A stretch of 23,833 bases of DNA from Actinomycetes bacterium (GTDB lineage Bacteria > Actinomycetota > Thermoleophilia > Solirubrobacterales > 70-9): the NCBI GenBank assembly GCA_023436605.1, contig JAEZIQ010000086.1, positions 1-23,833 of the forward strand. Direction: 5' to 3'. The notes beneath the pieces were generated by a model that was not told the origin of the DNA, did not search any database, and saw nothing but the letters and a program-made list of their open reading frames with translations. The translations under genes were made by a program, and so were the position numbers. Position 1 is the stretch's first letter. Each line of letters starts with the position of its first letter. Positions 7,810 to 14,548 of the stretch are shown piece by piece.

Positions 7810-8484
7810 TCAGACCTTTCGGAAGACTCCGATTACCTTGCCCATTACCTGGGCGTCGGTGGTGATGATCGGGTCCATGGTTTCGTTCTCGGGTTCGAGG
7901 CGGAAGTGGTCGGATTCCTTGTAGAAGCGCTTGACGGTGGCGTCTTCGTCACCCAGCAGGGCGACGACGATTTCGCCGTTGCGGGCTTCGGGGGCCGGAT
8001 GGACGATCACGTAGTCGCCGTCCATGATGCCGGCGTTCTTCATGCTTTCGCCCCGGACTTCGAGAACGTAGTCACCGTCGGTGCCGCCGATCATCTCCGG
8101 CACCTCGACGTAATCCTCAATGTTCTCCTCGGCGAGGATGCCCGGGCCGGCCGAAACGCGCCCGAGCAGGGGGAGTCCGGCTGGAGCCGCGGCGCTGGCG
8201 GCCGCGCTGGCAACCGAGTCGACCACATCGCGGGCGCTGTCGCGAACGCTCTCCCCCGCACTCTTCGCCTTGCCGACCAGCACTTCGAGGGCACGCGGCT
8301 TGCTCGGGTCACGGCGCAGCACACCCGCTTTCTCGAGGTTGGCCAGATGCACGTGGACGGTCGAAGACGAAGTCAGGCCTACCGCCTCGCCAATCTCCCG
8401 CACGGTGGGCGGGTAGCCCATCTTGTCCGTGTACTTGCCTATGTAGTCGAAGATCTCGCGCTGTCTCTTGGTCAGATCAACCAC
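7810..8484 (-). CDS. lexA: LexA, SOS repressor
   Basis: This 224-residue repressor of DNA-damage genes cleaves itself when RecA filaments form. The N-terminal winged helix-turn-helix (TKRQREIFDYIGKY, PPTVREIGEAVGLTSSSTVHVHLANLEKAGVL) is followed by an Ala/Ser-rich linker of about 35 residues, then the S24 peptidase domain. The cleavage site Ala112-Gly113 (RVSAGPG), catalytic Ser147 (RGESMKN) and Lys185 (ATVKRF) are all present. The start is the GTG at 8482-8484, four bases after AAGGAG. An upstream extension of the frame to 8676 would run through the operator region and is rejected. Two LexA boxes upstream indicate autoregulation. Confidence 0.96.
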   Translation of the reverse strand: MVDLTKRQREIFDYIGKYTDKMGYPPTVREIGEAVGLTSSSTVHVHLANLEKAGVLRRDPSKPRALEVLVGKAKSAGESVRDSARDVVDSVASAAASAAAPAGLPLLGRVSAGPGILAEENIEDYVEVPEMIGGTDGDYVLEVRGESMKNAGIMDGDYVIVHPAPEARNGEIVVALLGDEDATVKRFYKESDHFRLEPENETMDPIITTDAQVMGKVIGVFRKV

Positions 8485-8539
8485 GTCGCTCCTTTTCGGC
8501 TCTCGGCCTTGCTTGCGGGAAGCGGTCCAGCCCGGGTGG

Positions 8540-8553
8540 CGAACCTGTGTTCG
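8540..8553. promoter_or_regulatory. LexA box 1 (perfect CGAAC-N4-GTTCG)
   Basis: CGAAC, four bases (CTGT), GTTCG: a perfect match to the Bacillus/actinobacterial SOS operator. It lies 56 bases upstream of the lexA GTG. Confidence 0.93.
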
Positions 8554-8570
8554 TAATCTAGCCCCTCGTG

Positions 8571-8584
8571 CGGACGTATGTTCG
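8571..8584. promoter_or_regulatory. LexA box 2 (one mismatch)
   Basis: CGGAC-GTAT-GTTCG differs from the consensus operator at one base. Its first base is 31 bases from that of box 1, about three helical turns, which would place two LexA dimers on the same DNA face. Confidence 0.75.
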
Positions 8585-8694
8585 TGCTGGCCGGAATTTC
8601 GCAAGATCCCGACCGTGAACCGGCCGGGACGCCCCGCGGGAGAAACGAACGCCGGCCCTGCGGAACCGCTCCGCATCGGCCGACCCGATTCCCC

Positions 8695-8700
8695 TAGAAT
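8695..8700 (+). promoter_or_regulatory. -10 element of tRNA-Leu
   Basis: TAGAAT lies 13 bases before the mature tRNA 5' end, so the primary transcript would carry a short leader removed by RNase P. The -35 region is not clear. Confidence 0.5.
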
Positions 8701-8713
8701 CCGCGGACCTCAG

Positions 8714-8800
8714 GCGGCTGTGGCGGAATTGGTAGACGCGCAAGCTTGAGGGGCTTGTGTCCGCAAGGACGTGGAGGTTCGACTCCTCTCAGCCGCACCA
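8714..8800 (+). tRNA. tRNA-Leu (anticodon GAG)
   Basis: The acceptor stem is GCGGCTG (8714-8720) with CAGCCGC (8790-8796). The anticodon stem is CAAGC/GCTTG around loop TTGAGGG, giving GAG at 8748-8750. A long class II variable arm (TCC-GCAA-GGA), a GGTTCGA T loop and an encoded CCA at 8798-8800 complete the 87-base gene. Confidence 0.97.
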
Positions 8801-8810
8801 TACGAAGCAC

Positions 8811-8847
8811 CGAAACCCCCTGCCCCAGGCTGGGGGTTTCGCTTTTT
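8811..8847 (+). terminator. Rho-independent terminator of tRNA-Leu
   Basis: CGAAACCCCC (8811-8820) pairs perfectly with GGGGGTTTCG (8832-8841) over an 11-base loop, and is followed by CTTTTT. Confidence 0.9.
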
Positions 8848-8974
8848 CCGGGGTCCGTTTCGCTTGCGCAGCGGGATTCCGGACCCATCGGATCGCCACA
8901 AGGTTGGGGCAACAAGTCCGCAATGGCCGCCCGGGAGATTTCCGCCCATCAAGTCAACCGGAACGGAACTCACC

Positions 8975-10234
8975 ATGCTCAAGCGACACCTCACCACCCT
9001 GCTCGTCCTTCTTGGCGCGGGCTTCCTTCTTGCCGCCGGCAGTGCCACCGCCAGCACCGGCTCGATCGCCTACGTCAAGGACCACAACGTCTGGCTGGCC
9101 AACGCCGACGGCACCGGCCAGTACCAGGTCACCAAGTCCGGAACCTACGCCAGTCCCTGGCGTTCACCGTCCCAGGCCGATGACGGCACGATTGCCGCCA
9201 GCCACAACGACCAGATCGTTCGCATGAAGCAGAACGGCACCGTGCTCAACGCGATGAACCCGCCGCCGCTCATGAACTCGGTCAGCCACATGGTCGACGG
9301 AGTGCCGGTCAAGGTCGCGATCTCCCCCAACGGCAAACTGATCACCTGGACGTTCGTCACCTACGAATGCCCGGTCGGGGTTAGCTGCGGAGCCCGGGCG
9401 GTCACCGGCTACACCGCGGCAAACCGGCTCACCGATCCCAAGCAGTACGGGTCGACCTACTTCACCGACCCCTCCTGGATCGGCAACACCCGAACGCTCC
9501 AGAGCGGTGGCTACGGGTCGCAGGTCAACATCCACAACCTCGGGGGCGGCGACCCGGTCCACTGGTTCGACGACAGCGACTACACGGAGAACGACACCGA
9601 CCTGAGCGACGCCGAACTCGCCAGCGACGGATCACGGCTGGCCGCGGTGCGCGGATACGGCAACAACACCCACATCATCTGGTTCAAGGTCAATGGCAAC
9701 GCCAAGCAGGGTCCGCCGCCCGCCGTGCCGACCCCCGAATGCCTGACCGGTCAACTCGAAGGCCTGGGTGGCCCCACCTGGTCACCGGACAGCAAAGAGC
9801 TCGCCTGGGAGGAACCAGACGGAGTCTGGCTCAAGACCAACATCGGTGGAGCCTGCGATTCACCGCAGCCCAAGCTGCTGATCCCCGGCGCTTCCGAACC
9901 CGACTGGGGCCCCGCGAAGGTCAACCCCGGACCGCGCATCGATGATCCGATTTCCGTCCGGCAGCTCAGTCTGAAGCTGAAGCGGGCCCTGAAGAGCGGT
10001 GTCAGCTTCCAGGTAAAGGCGCTGGCAGCCGGACCGGTCAAGCTGCAGCTCCTGCAGGGCAAGAAGGTCGTCGGGACCGGCACGGTCCGGGCGCGCAAGG
10101 CCGGCTGGGTCAGGGTCACCGCGAAGTTCACCGGGGCCGCGAAAGCGAAGCTGCGCAAGGCAAGGAAGGCCAGCCTGACCGGCCGCTTCCACGCCGACGG
10201 CCGGATCGGAGACCTGGCCTTCAAGCTCAAGTAG
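8975..10234 (+). CDS. Secreted TolB-like/PD40 beta-propeller protein
   Basis: This 419-residue protein has a signal peptide (MLKRH, then a Leu/Ala-rich core, cleavage around ATAS near residue 27). The body has TolB/PD40-type repeats, for example SIAYVKDHNVWLANADGTGQYQVT near the start and PTWSPDSKELAWEEPDGVWLK around residue 270, plus the ISPNGKLITW and LASDGSRLAAV blades. The last ~100 residues form a Lys/Arg/Ala-rich beta domain (VKLQLLQGKKVVGTGTVRARKAGWVRV), of a kind often seen at the ends of Thermoleophilia extracellular proteins. No catalytic site is seen. A role in binding surface ligands or proteins is inference. The start is chosen for its signal peptide and weak GGAAC upstream; the frame stays open back into the tRNA gene. 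Confidence 0.8.
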   Translation: MLKRHLTTLLVLLGAGFLLAAGSATASTGSIAYVKDHNVWLANADGTGQYQVTKSGTYASPWRSPSQADDGTIAASHNDQIVRMKQNGTVLNAMNPPPLMNSVSHMVDGVPVKVAISPNGKLITWTFVTYECPVGVSCGARAVTGYTAANRLTDPKQYGSTYFTDPSWIGNTRTLQSGGYGSQVNIHNLGGGDPVHWFDDSDYTENDTDLSDAELASDGSRLAAVRGYGNNTHIIWFKVNGNAKQGPPPAVPTPECLTGQLEGLGGPTWSPDSKELAWEEPDGVWLKTNIGGACDSPQPKLLIPGASEPDWGPAKVNPGPRIDDPISVRQLSLKLKRALKSGVSFQVKALAAGPVKLQLLQGKKVVGTGTVRARKAGWVRVTAKFTGAAKAKLRKARKASLTGRFHADGRIGDLAFKLK

Positions 10235-10247
10235 CCCGTCCAGATGT

Positions 10248-10276
10248 CCCGGGATCCGGTGGTGACGGATCCCGGG
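10248..10276 (+). terminator. Strong hairpin after the propeller gene
   Basis: CCCGGGATCCG (10248-10258) pairs perfectly with CGGATCCCGGG (10266-10276) over a seven-base loop, 14 bases after the stop codon. There is no T tract, so it fits a non-canonical actinobacterial terminator. Confidence 0.65.
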
Positions 10277-10312
10277 CTTCCGACCCGCGGCATAGCGGGA
10301 TCGGTTGACCAG

Positions 10313-10347
10313 AGGGGCCCGGAACCGGCACCGGTTCCCGGCCCCTT
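10313..10347 (+). terminator. Second long hairpin before the lysozyme gene
   Basis: The arms 10313-10328 and 10331-10346 form 15 of 16 possible pairs with only CA between them and one C-C mismatch. It ends 19 bases before the lysozyme ATG. It may be a tandem terminator for the gene upstream or, if the lysozyme transcript starts further left, a leader structure. Confidence 0.55.
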
Positions 10348-10364
10348 GCTATCTATTGACGCTC

Positions 10365-11021
10365 ATGCGCCGCCTCCTCCCTCTACTTTTCCTGGGTTTC
10401 GCGCTGCTCTGGGCGCCGGCCCAGTCACAGGCAGTGACATCCGCCACTACCCGTTTTGTGGCCGAGTTCGAAGGCTTCGTTTCCTGCCCCTACGCCGATC
10501 CGGCCGGCCACGCCACGATCGGATACGGCCACCTGCTCCACTACGGGCCGCCGACCAGGGCCGACCGCCGCAAGTGGGGCTGCCTGACCAAAGCCCAGGG
10601 GCTGCGGCTCCTCCAGAAGGACCTGACCGGGTACGAAGCCGAGGTTTTCGAGCGTATCCCCCGCGCCAAACTGAACCCGCTGATACTCCAGGCCCTGACC
10701 TCGTTCGCTTTCAACCTCGGGCCCGGTTACCTCGACTTCGTGCCGCGCCGCGGTAAGCGGCCGGCGACCAACATCAGTCGCAACATCCGGATCGGCCGGT
10801 ACTGGCGGGCTGCCCGGGAGATCCTTTACTTCGATGGAGTCATTTCCGGTGGCAAGCGCTATGTACTGGAGGGACTGACCATCCGTCGCCGCAAGGAGTA
10901 CCGGGTCATGGCCCGCGGAATCCGCCAGTACAAGGCCGGCACCAGTTCCGGAGTCGAAGGGCCGGGGACCGGAACCGGAGGAACCGGGACCGGGACCGGC
11001 GGCGGACTCGCCGTGGGCTGA
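10365..11021 (+). CDS. Secreted GH24 (T4-type) lysozyme
   Basis: This 218-residue muramidase would cut the N-acetylmuramic acid-GlcNAc bond of peptidoglycan. Residues 1-23 form a signal peptide (MRRLLPLLFLGFALLWAPAQ). The catalytic triad of the T4 lysozyme family is visible with its exact spacing: Glu36 (EFEGF), Asp45 (YADPAGH) and Thr51 (ATIGYGH). The SFAFNLGPGYLDF and KRYVLEGLTIRRRKEYRVM segments match the rest of the fold. The C-terminus ends in a Gly/Thr repeat tail. No Shine-Dalgarno sequence is seen; a TCTATT-type -10 just upstream suggests a leaderless mRNA. There are no neighbouring phage genes, so it appears to be a chromosomal wall hydrolase or a domesticated endolysin. Confidence 0.88.
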   Translation: MRRLLPLLFLGFALLWAPAQSQAVTSATTRFVAEFEGFVSCPYADPAGHATIGYGHLLHYGPPTRADRRKWGCLTKAQGLRLLQKDLTGYEAEVFERIPRAKLNPLILQALTSFAFNLGPGYLDFVPRRGKRPATNISRNIRIGRYWRAAREILYFDGVISGGKRYVLEGLTIRRRKEYRVMARGIRQYKAGTSSGVEGPGTGTGGTGTGTGGGLAVG

Positions 11022-11050
11022 TCCCGGCCGAGCCGAAAGAAAGTCGCGAA

Positions 11051-11077
11051 GCCGGTCGCAGATCCACCGCGACCGGC
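11051..11077. terminator. Bidirectional hairpin between convergent genes
   Basis: GCCGGTCGC (11051-11059) pairs perfectly with GCGACCGGC (11069-11077) over a nine-base loop, between the stops of the lysozyme gene and the coiled-coil gene. It has no T tract. Confidence 0.65.
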
Positions 11078-11084
11078 CCCGAAA

Positions 11085-11522
11085 TCATCCGCCGGAGTCG
11101 ATCCGGGCTTCGAGCTGGTCGATGCGGGCATTCACCTTGGCGGTGTTGCTCTTCTGTTTGCCCTCGACGTCGCCGATCTCCTTGCTCAGCTCATTGACCC
11201 TGTCGTTCAGCGTCTGGATGCTGGATGCGTTGGCCGAAGTCTGTGACGCATCCTTCTGTTCGGCCGATTTGAGCGAATCAGCATCCTGCTGTTCAGCCGA
11301 AGCGGCCTTCTGCTGAATCTTCTTCTCGACCTTCTTCGCGGCGGCCGCTGCAGCGGCGACTCTGGCCGCAGAGCTCCGGTCATTCTGCTCGATCTGCTTT
11401 TCGAGTTGCTCCTGCGTGTCCCTGTTGGCGTCTTTCGCGTCCTTGGCCATGACGATCCCGATCACCCCGACGATCACGCCGACGACGGCCACGGCAAGAG
11501 CTGCTCCAACTTTGCGATCCAA
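11085..11522 (-). CDS. Single-pass membrane protein with coiled coil, unknown function (copy A)
   Basis: This 145-residue protein has one N-terminal membrane helix (about residues 6-26, Ala/Val/Ile/Gly rich), the motif AKDAKDA just after it, and then an almost uninterrupted, Lys/Glu/Gln/Ala-rich coiled coil to a Gly-Gly end. It shares this layout with the 165-residue protein at 17939-18436. A scaffold or envelope-spacing role is a guess. The start is TTG (11520-11522), well supported by GGGGGAGG eight bases upstream. It is transcribed towards the lysozyme gene. Confidence 0.7.
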   Translation of the reverse strand: MDRKVGAALAVAVVGVIVGVIGIVMAKDAKDANRDTQEQLEKQIEQNDRSSAARVAAAAAAAKKVEKKIQQKAASAEQQDADSLKSAEQKDASQTSANASSIQTLNDRVNELSKEIGDVEGKQKSNTAKVNARIDQLEARIDSGG

Positions 11523-11613
11523 TGTTTCTACCTCCCCCGGGACCGGAACTGGCCGGCGGGTTTCCTTGATGGACTAGATCGGGCAAATGTCGCAGCCCTG
11601 CCGGACGCAGGAC

Positions 11614-11661
11614 TAGACTGGCCCGATGGGCAAGGGGACTTTCATCCAGAGGACCCGTTGA
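11614..11661 (+). promoter_or_regulatory. Leaderless promoter and 11-codon upstream frame ahead of photolyase
   Basis: TAGACT (11614-11619) lies six bases before an ATG at 11626. That ATG opens an 11-codon frame (MGKGTFIQRTR) whose TGA at 11659-11661 overlaps the photolyase TTG at 11658-11660. A similar TAGATC-N6-ATG occurs at 11575-11589. The arrangement could couple photolyase translation to a short leader peptide. Confidence 0.4.
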
Positions 11662-13088
11662 CGGCCCGCAGATCCCCAGCCCTGATGTGGTTCCGGCGCG
11701 ACCTGCGAACCCACGACCTCCCCGCCCTGGCAGAGGCCTCCCGGGCTGCAGGAATCGTCCCCTGCTTCATCTTCGATGACCGTCTGCTGACCAGGGGCCG
11801 TTTCGTCTCACCGCGCCGCACCGCCTTCATGCTCGGCTGCCTCGGTTCCCTGCGCGACCAGCTGAGGGAACTGGGGGCCGATCTGATCCTTCGTCACGGA
11901 CGTCCGGAAGTTGAAGTCCCGAAGCTCGCGAAGGAGACCGGAGCCGGCACGGTTCACTGGACAACCGATCTCTCCCCCTTCGCCCTCGACCGCGACCACC
12001 GGACCAGTGAGACCCTCGCCCGGATGGATGTACTCGCGGTCGGACATCCCGGTGCCTACATCGTCGACCACCCGGAAGAGATCCGCAGCGGACAGGGTCG
12101 TCCCTACACGGTCTTCAGTCCGTTCAACCGGACCTGGCAGGAACTGGAGCGACGGCCCGCCGAAGAGCCGCCTTCAGATCTGAGCCTGGCCGGTTCGCCG
12201 GAACCTGGCGTGCTCCCGACCCTGGCCGACCTGGGGATGGAAACCGACGCCTCCTGGGAAGACGGTTTCGAACCCGGAGAACCGGCCGGCCGCGAAGCCG
12301 CGAAACGATTCCTGAACGACGGACTGGCGACCTACCACGAAACCAGGGACCTTCCGGCGGGCGGCTCATCCAGGCTTTCGCCCTGGATCCGCTGGGGCTG
12401 CCTCTCCCCGCTCGAGCTCGAATCGAAGCTTGGCCGGCGCCGGGGCGAAGGGCCCCGTCGGTTCCGGTCCGAGCTGGCCTGGCGGGACTTCTACGCGGCG
12501 GTAATCGCGAACCATCCCGATGTCACCAGGCTCGAGTACCAGGAGCGCTACCGCGGCACCTTGAACTGGCAGCAGGACGAGGAGCTGTTCGAGGCCTGGA
12601 CAGGGGGACGGACCGGTTACCCGCTGGTCGACGCCGGAATGCGACAGCTGAAGGCCGAAGGCTGGATGCACAACCGGGTGAGAATGGTGGTCGCCTCTTT
12701 CCTGACCAAGGACCTACACCTCGACTGGCGCCAGGGCGAACGTCACTTCATGGAATTCCTGGTCGACGGAGACCTGGCCTCGAATAACGGCGGCTGGCAG
12801 TGGGTCGCTTCGACCGGCACCGACCCGGCACCCTACTTCCAGCGCATGTTCAACCCGATGACCCAGCAGGAAAAGTTCGACCCGGAGGGCGAGTACGTGC
12901 GGCGCTGGGTGCCCGAACTCAAAGACGTGCCGGAGGACCAGCTGGTCCGACCGTGGGAGATGCCGCTCGAAGAACAGAAGCGGGCCGGCTGCCTGATCGG
13001 CGAGGACTACCCCGAGCCGGTGGTCGACCACGCCGAGGAACGTCGGTTCGCGATCGAGCGGTACCGGGCGGCGACCACCGGCGGGTAG
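11658..13088 (+). CDS. phrB: Deoxyribodipyrimidine photolyase (class I type)
   Basis: This 476-residue flavoprotein would repair UV cyclobutane dimers using blue light. The N-terminal antenna-binding Rossmann domain begins ALMWFRRDLRTHDLPAL. The C-terminal FAD domain has the family signatures RTGYPLVDAGMRQLKAEGWMHNRVRMV (W336, N339, R340) and ASNNGGWQWVASTGTDPAPYF (N376 to W382), which hold FAD and the electron-transfer tryptophans. The length fits class I CPD photolyases. The frame is open 84 codons further upstream, but the TTG at 11658, five bases after GAGGA, places the start correctly before the conserved N-terminus; the ATG at 11685 is too far in. A LOG-family gene follows after 10 bases. 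Confidence 0.93.
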   Translation: MTARRSPALMWFRRDLRTHDLPALAEASRAAGIVPCFIFDDRLLTRGRFVSPRRTAFMLGCLGSLRDQLRELGADLILRHGRPEVEVPKLAKETGAGTVHWTTDLSPFALDRDHRTSETLARMDVLAVGHPGAYIVDHPEEIRSGQGRPYTVFSPFNRTWQELERRPAEEPPSDLSLAGSPEPGVLPTLADLGMETDASWEDGFEPGEPAGREAAKRFLNDGLATYHETRDLPAGGSSRLSPWIRWGCLSPLELESKLGRRRGEGPRRFRSELAWRDFYAAVIANHPDVTRLEYQERYRGTLNWQQDEELFEAWTGGRTGYPLVDAGMRQLKAEGWMHNRVRMVVASFLTKDLHLDWRQGERHFMEFLVDGDLASNNGGWQWVASTGTDPAPYFQRMFNPMTQQEKFDPEGEYVRRWVPELKDVPEDQLVRPWEMPLEEQKRAGCLIGEDYPEPVVDHAEERRFAIERYRAATTGG

Positions 13089-13098
13089 GGTCCACGTC

Positions 13099-13812
13099 GT
13101 GAGCATCGTTCCCGAGCTTCCGAGCACCTTCGACCAGGAGATCATCCGCTGCGCCGAGCCGGAGATCCAGGCCGAGATGTCGGATCCGGAGCGACTCGCG
13201 AAGATCAGGCAGGAATTCGACGAGGGCTTCCAGATCATGGAGCCGGTCGGCCCGGCGGTCTGCGTGTTCGGTTCGGCCCGGACCAGACCCGGCCACCCGG
13301 AGTACGAGCAGGCCCGGCGGGTCGGGGCCGGAATCGCCCGGGAGGGCTATGCGGTGATCACCGGTGGCGGGCCCGGTTCGATGGAAGCCGCCAACCGGGG
13401 TGCCAAGGACGAAGAGGGACTTTCGGTCGGTCTCAACATCGAGCTGCCCCACGAACAGTCCGCCAACCCCTACCTCGACATCGGCAAGGAGTTCCACTAC
13501 TTCTTCGCCCGCAAGCTGATGTTCGTCCGCTACTCCTGGTCCTTCGTCATCTTTCCCGGCGGATTCGGCACGCTCGACGAGCTTTTCGAAGTCCTCACCC
13601 TGATTCAGACCCACAAGGCGCGGCCCCACCCGGTCGTCCTGGCCGGAACCGATTTCTGGCAGGACCTGATCGACTGGATCGCCACCCGACTGGCCGGAGA
13701 AGGCCGGATCGCCCCGGCCGACATGGAGTTGTTCACGGTCTGCGACGAGGACGAAGAGCTGATCGACGCCGCGATCAACGGTCTGCCTCCGGCCACCGCC
13801 GGGCTGGCCTGA
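13099..13812 (+). CDS. LOG-family nucleotide-binding protein (TIGR00730 type)
   Basis: This 237-residue Rossmann-fold protein has the family motifs VCVFGSART, GGGPGSMEAANRGAKD (residues 89-104) and PGGFGTLDELFEVLT (153-167). Members with these motifs often have cytokinin-riboside-monophosphate phosphoribohydrolase activity, but bacterial members differ and the substrate here is unknown. It carries an N-terminal extension of about 50 residues before the first beta strand. The start is a GTG; TAGGGT (13086-13091), overlapping the photolyase stop, sits seven bases upstream and could give a leaderless second promoter in addition to read-through from photolyase. Confidence 0.9.
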   Translation: MSIVPELPSTFDQEIIRCAEPEIQAEMSDPERLAKIRQEFDEGFQIMEPVGPAVCVFGSARTRPGHPEYEQARRVGAGIAREGYAVITGGGPGSMEAANRGAKDEEGLSVGLNIELPHEQSANPYLDIGKEFHYFFARKLMFVRYSWSFVIFPGGFGTLDELFEVLTLIQTHKARPHPVVLAGTDFWQDLIDWIATRLAGEGRIAPADMELFTVCDEDEELIDAAINGLPPATAGLA

Positions 13813-13822
13813 AGGCCCATCC

Positions 13823-13861
13823 ACAACTCACCGGGCACATGGTTGTCGAGTTGTAGACTTG
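13823..13861. promoter_or_regulatory. arsR promoter with putative operator half-sites
   Basis: ACAACTC (13823-13829) is an inverted match to GAGTTGT (13848-13854). The latter begins the element AGTTGTAGACTTG (13849-13861), which recurs as AGTTGTGAACTTG before the next gene (14278-14290). A TAGACT -10 (13854-13859) lies six bases before the ATG, so the element overlaps a leaderless promoter. Autoregulation is likely. Confidence 0.6.
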
Positions 13862-13865
13862 GTCC

Positions 13866-14201
13866 ATGGCCCTCCCGACTCCGCTCCCGCCCGAACTTGT
13901 AGAGCTGATCACCGCGCGGTTCAAGCTGCTCTCGGAGCCGATGCGGATCCGCATCCTCGACCAGCTGCGCGAGGGCGAGCAGAGCGTCGGGAACCTGGCC
14001 GATGTCCTTGACACCAGCCAGCAGAACGTCTCCAAGCACCTTCAGGCGCTCTATGGCGGCGGCGCCGTCGCCCGTCGCAAGGAAGGCAACACCGTCTACT
14101 ACGCGATCGCCGACGAGAGCCTTCTCGCGATGTGCGAGGCGGTCTGCGACGGCGTCGAGCAGCGCATCTCCGAACTAAGCCAGATCGTCGCCCGAACCTG
14201 A
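13866..14201 (+). CDS. ArsR-family winged-helix regulator
   Basis: This 111-residue repressor has the family fold: FKLLSEPMRIRILDQLREGEQSVGNLADVL, recognition helix SQQNVSKHLQALYGGGAV, and wing RRKEGNTVYYAI. The typical metal site ELCVCDL is absent from the helix before the recognition helix (here SVGNLADVL), although one Cys pair occurs near the C-terminus (Cys residues in MCEAVCDGV). The inducer could be a metal bound elsewhere, a thiol signal or another ligand. Its promoter carries an element shared with the downstream DUF2892-MMPL operon, which it probably regulates. The start is ATG with no Shine-Dalgarno sequence. Confidence 0.9.
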   Translation: MALPTPLPPELVELITARFKLLSEPMRIRILDQLREGEQSVGNLADVLDTSQQNVSKHLQALYGGGAVARRKEGNTVYYAIADESLLAMCEAVCDGVEQRISELSQIVART

Positions 14202-14236
14202 CCACCCGCGGGTGATCGACCCGCTTTTTCGAACCC

Positions 14237-14265
14237 TTGCGGAGTCGGATCCTTCCTGCTACGGT
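14237..14265 (+). promoter_or_regulatory. Promoter of the DUF2892-MMPL operon
   Basis: TTGCGG (14237-14242) and TACGGT (14260-14265) are 17 bases apart, with the palindromic operator immediately downstream over the expected start site. Match to consensus is moderate. Confidence 0.45.
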
Positions 14266-14268
14266 ATT

Positions 14269-14290
14269 CAACTACTTAGTTGTGAACTTG
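14269..14290. promoter_or_regulatory. Putative ArsR operator of the DUF2892-MMPL operon
   Basis: CAACTA (14269-14274) and TAGTTG (14277-14282) form a perfect palindrome with a CT spacer. It is overlapped by AGTTGTGAACTTG (14278-14290), which matches 11 of 13 bases of the element at the arsR promoter. Confidence 0.6.
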
Positions 14291-14305
14291 TAGAAAGGTG
14301 AAGTA

Positions 14306-14548
14306 ATGAGCGGCAAACGATGTGGAACCGAAAGCAGGTGGCCATTGGAGCGGGTGCTCTTCGCGATGGCCGGCAGCGTCAGCCTGGTTGGCGGACTGCT
14401 TGCCCTCCTGGTCTCCCCCTGGTTTGCCCTGCTTCCCGCCTTCGCCGGGTTCAACCAGTGGCTCTACGTGATCTTCGGGGCCTGCCCCGCCTCGCTGGTA
14501 CTCACCCGGCTGACCTCGCTGAAGCCCGCCCTGGGTGGCAGCCGATGA
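14306..14548 (+). CDS. DUF2892/YgaP-type small membrane protein
   Basis: This 80-residue protein has two membrane helices and matches the DUF2892 (YgaP-like transmembrane) pattern: ERVLFAMAGSVSLVGGLLALL, then SPWFALLPAFAGFNQWLYVIFGACPASLVLTRL. The conserved GxCP is near the end of helix two. The start ATG follows AAAGGTGA. Its stop overlaps the MMPL start as ATGA (14545-14548), so the two are translationally coupled. In other bacteria this domain often accompanies ArsR regulators and sulfur-transfer proteins; the role here is unknown. Confidence 0.85.
   Translation: MSGKRCGTESRWPLERVLFAMAGSVSLVGGLLALLVSPWFALLPAFAGFNQWLYVIFGACPASLVLTRLTSLKPALGGSR

Noticed and set aside
7439..7865. Open frames across the RNase P RNA and its flank
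   Set aside because: They overlap a well-supported structured RNA and have no protein-family features.
8575..8604. TTGCGA-N18-CATACG as the lexA -35/-10 pair
   Set aside because: The -10 matches only three of six consensus bases; a TAGATT nearer the gene is equally possible, so no promoter is called.
8485..8676. N-terminal extension of LexA by 64 codons
   Set aside because: It would cover both LexA boxes, and the extra residues are non-conserved; the GTG at 8484 has a strong ribosome site and gives the usual LexA N-terminus.
11406..11657. Longer photolyase start at 11406
   Set aside because: The extension overlaps the opposite coiled-coil gene, is low-complexity (His/Asp runs) and lies before the conserved photolyase N-terminus.
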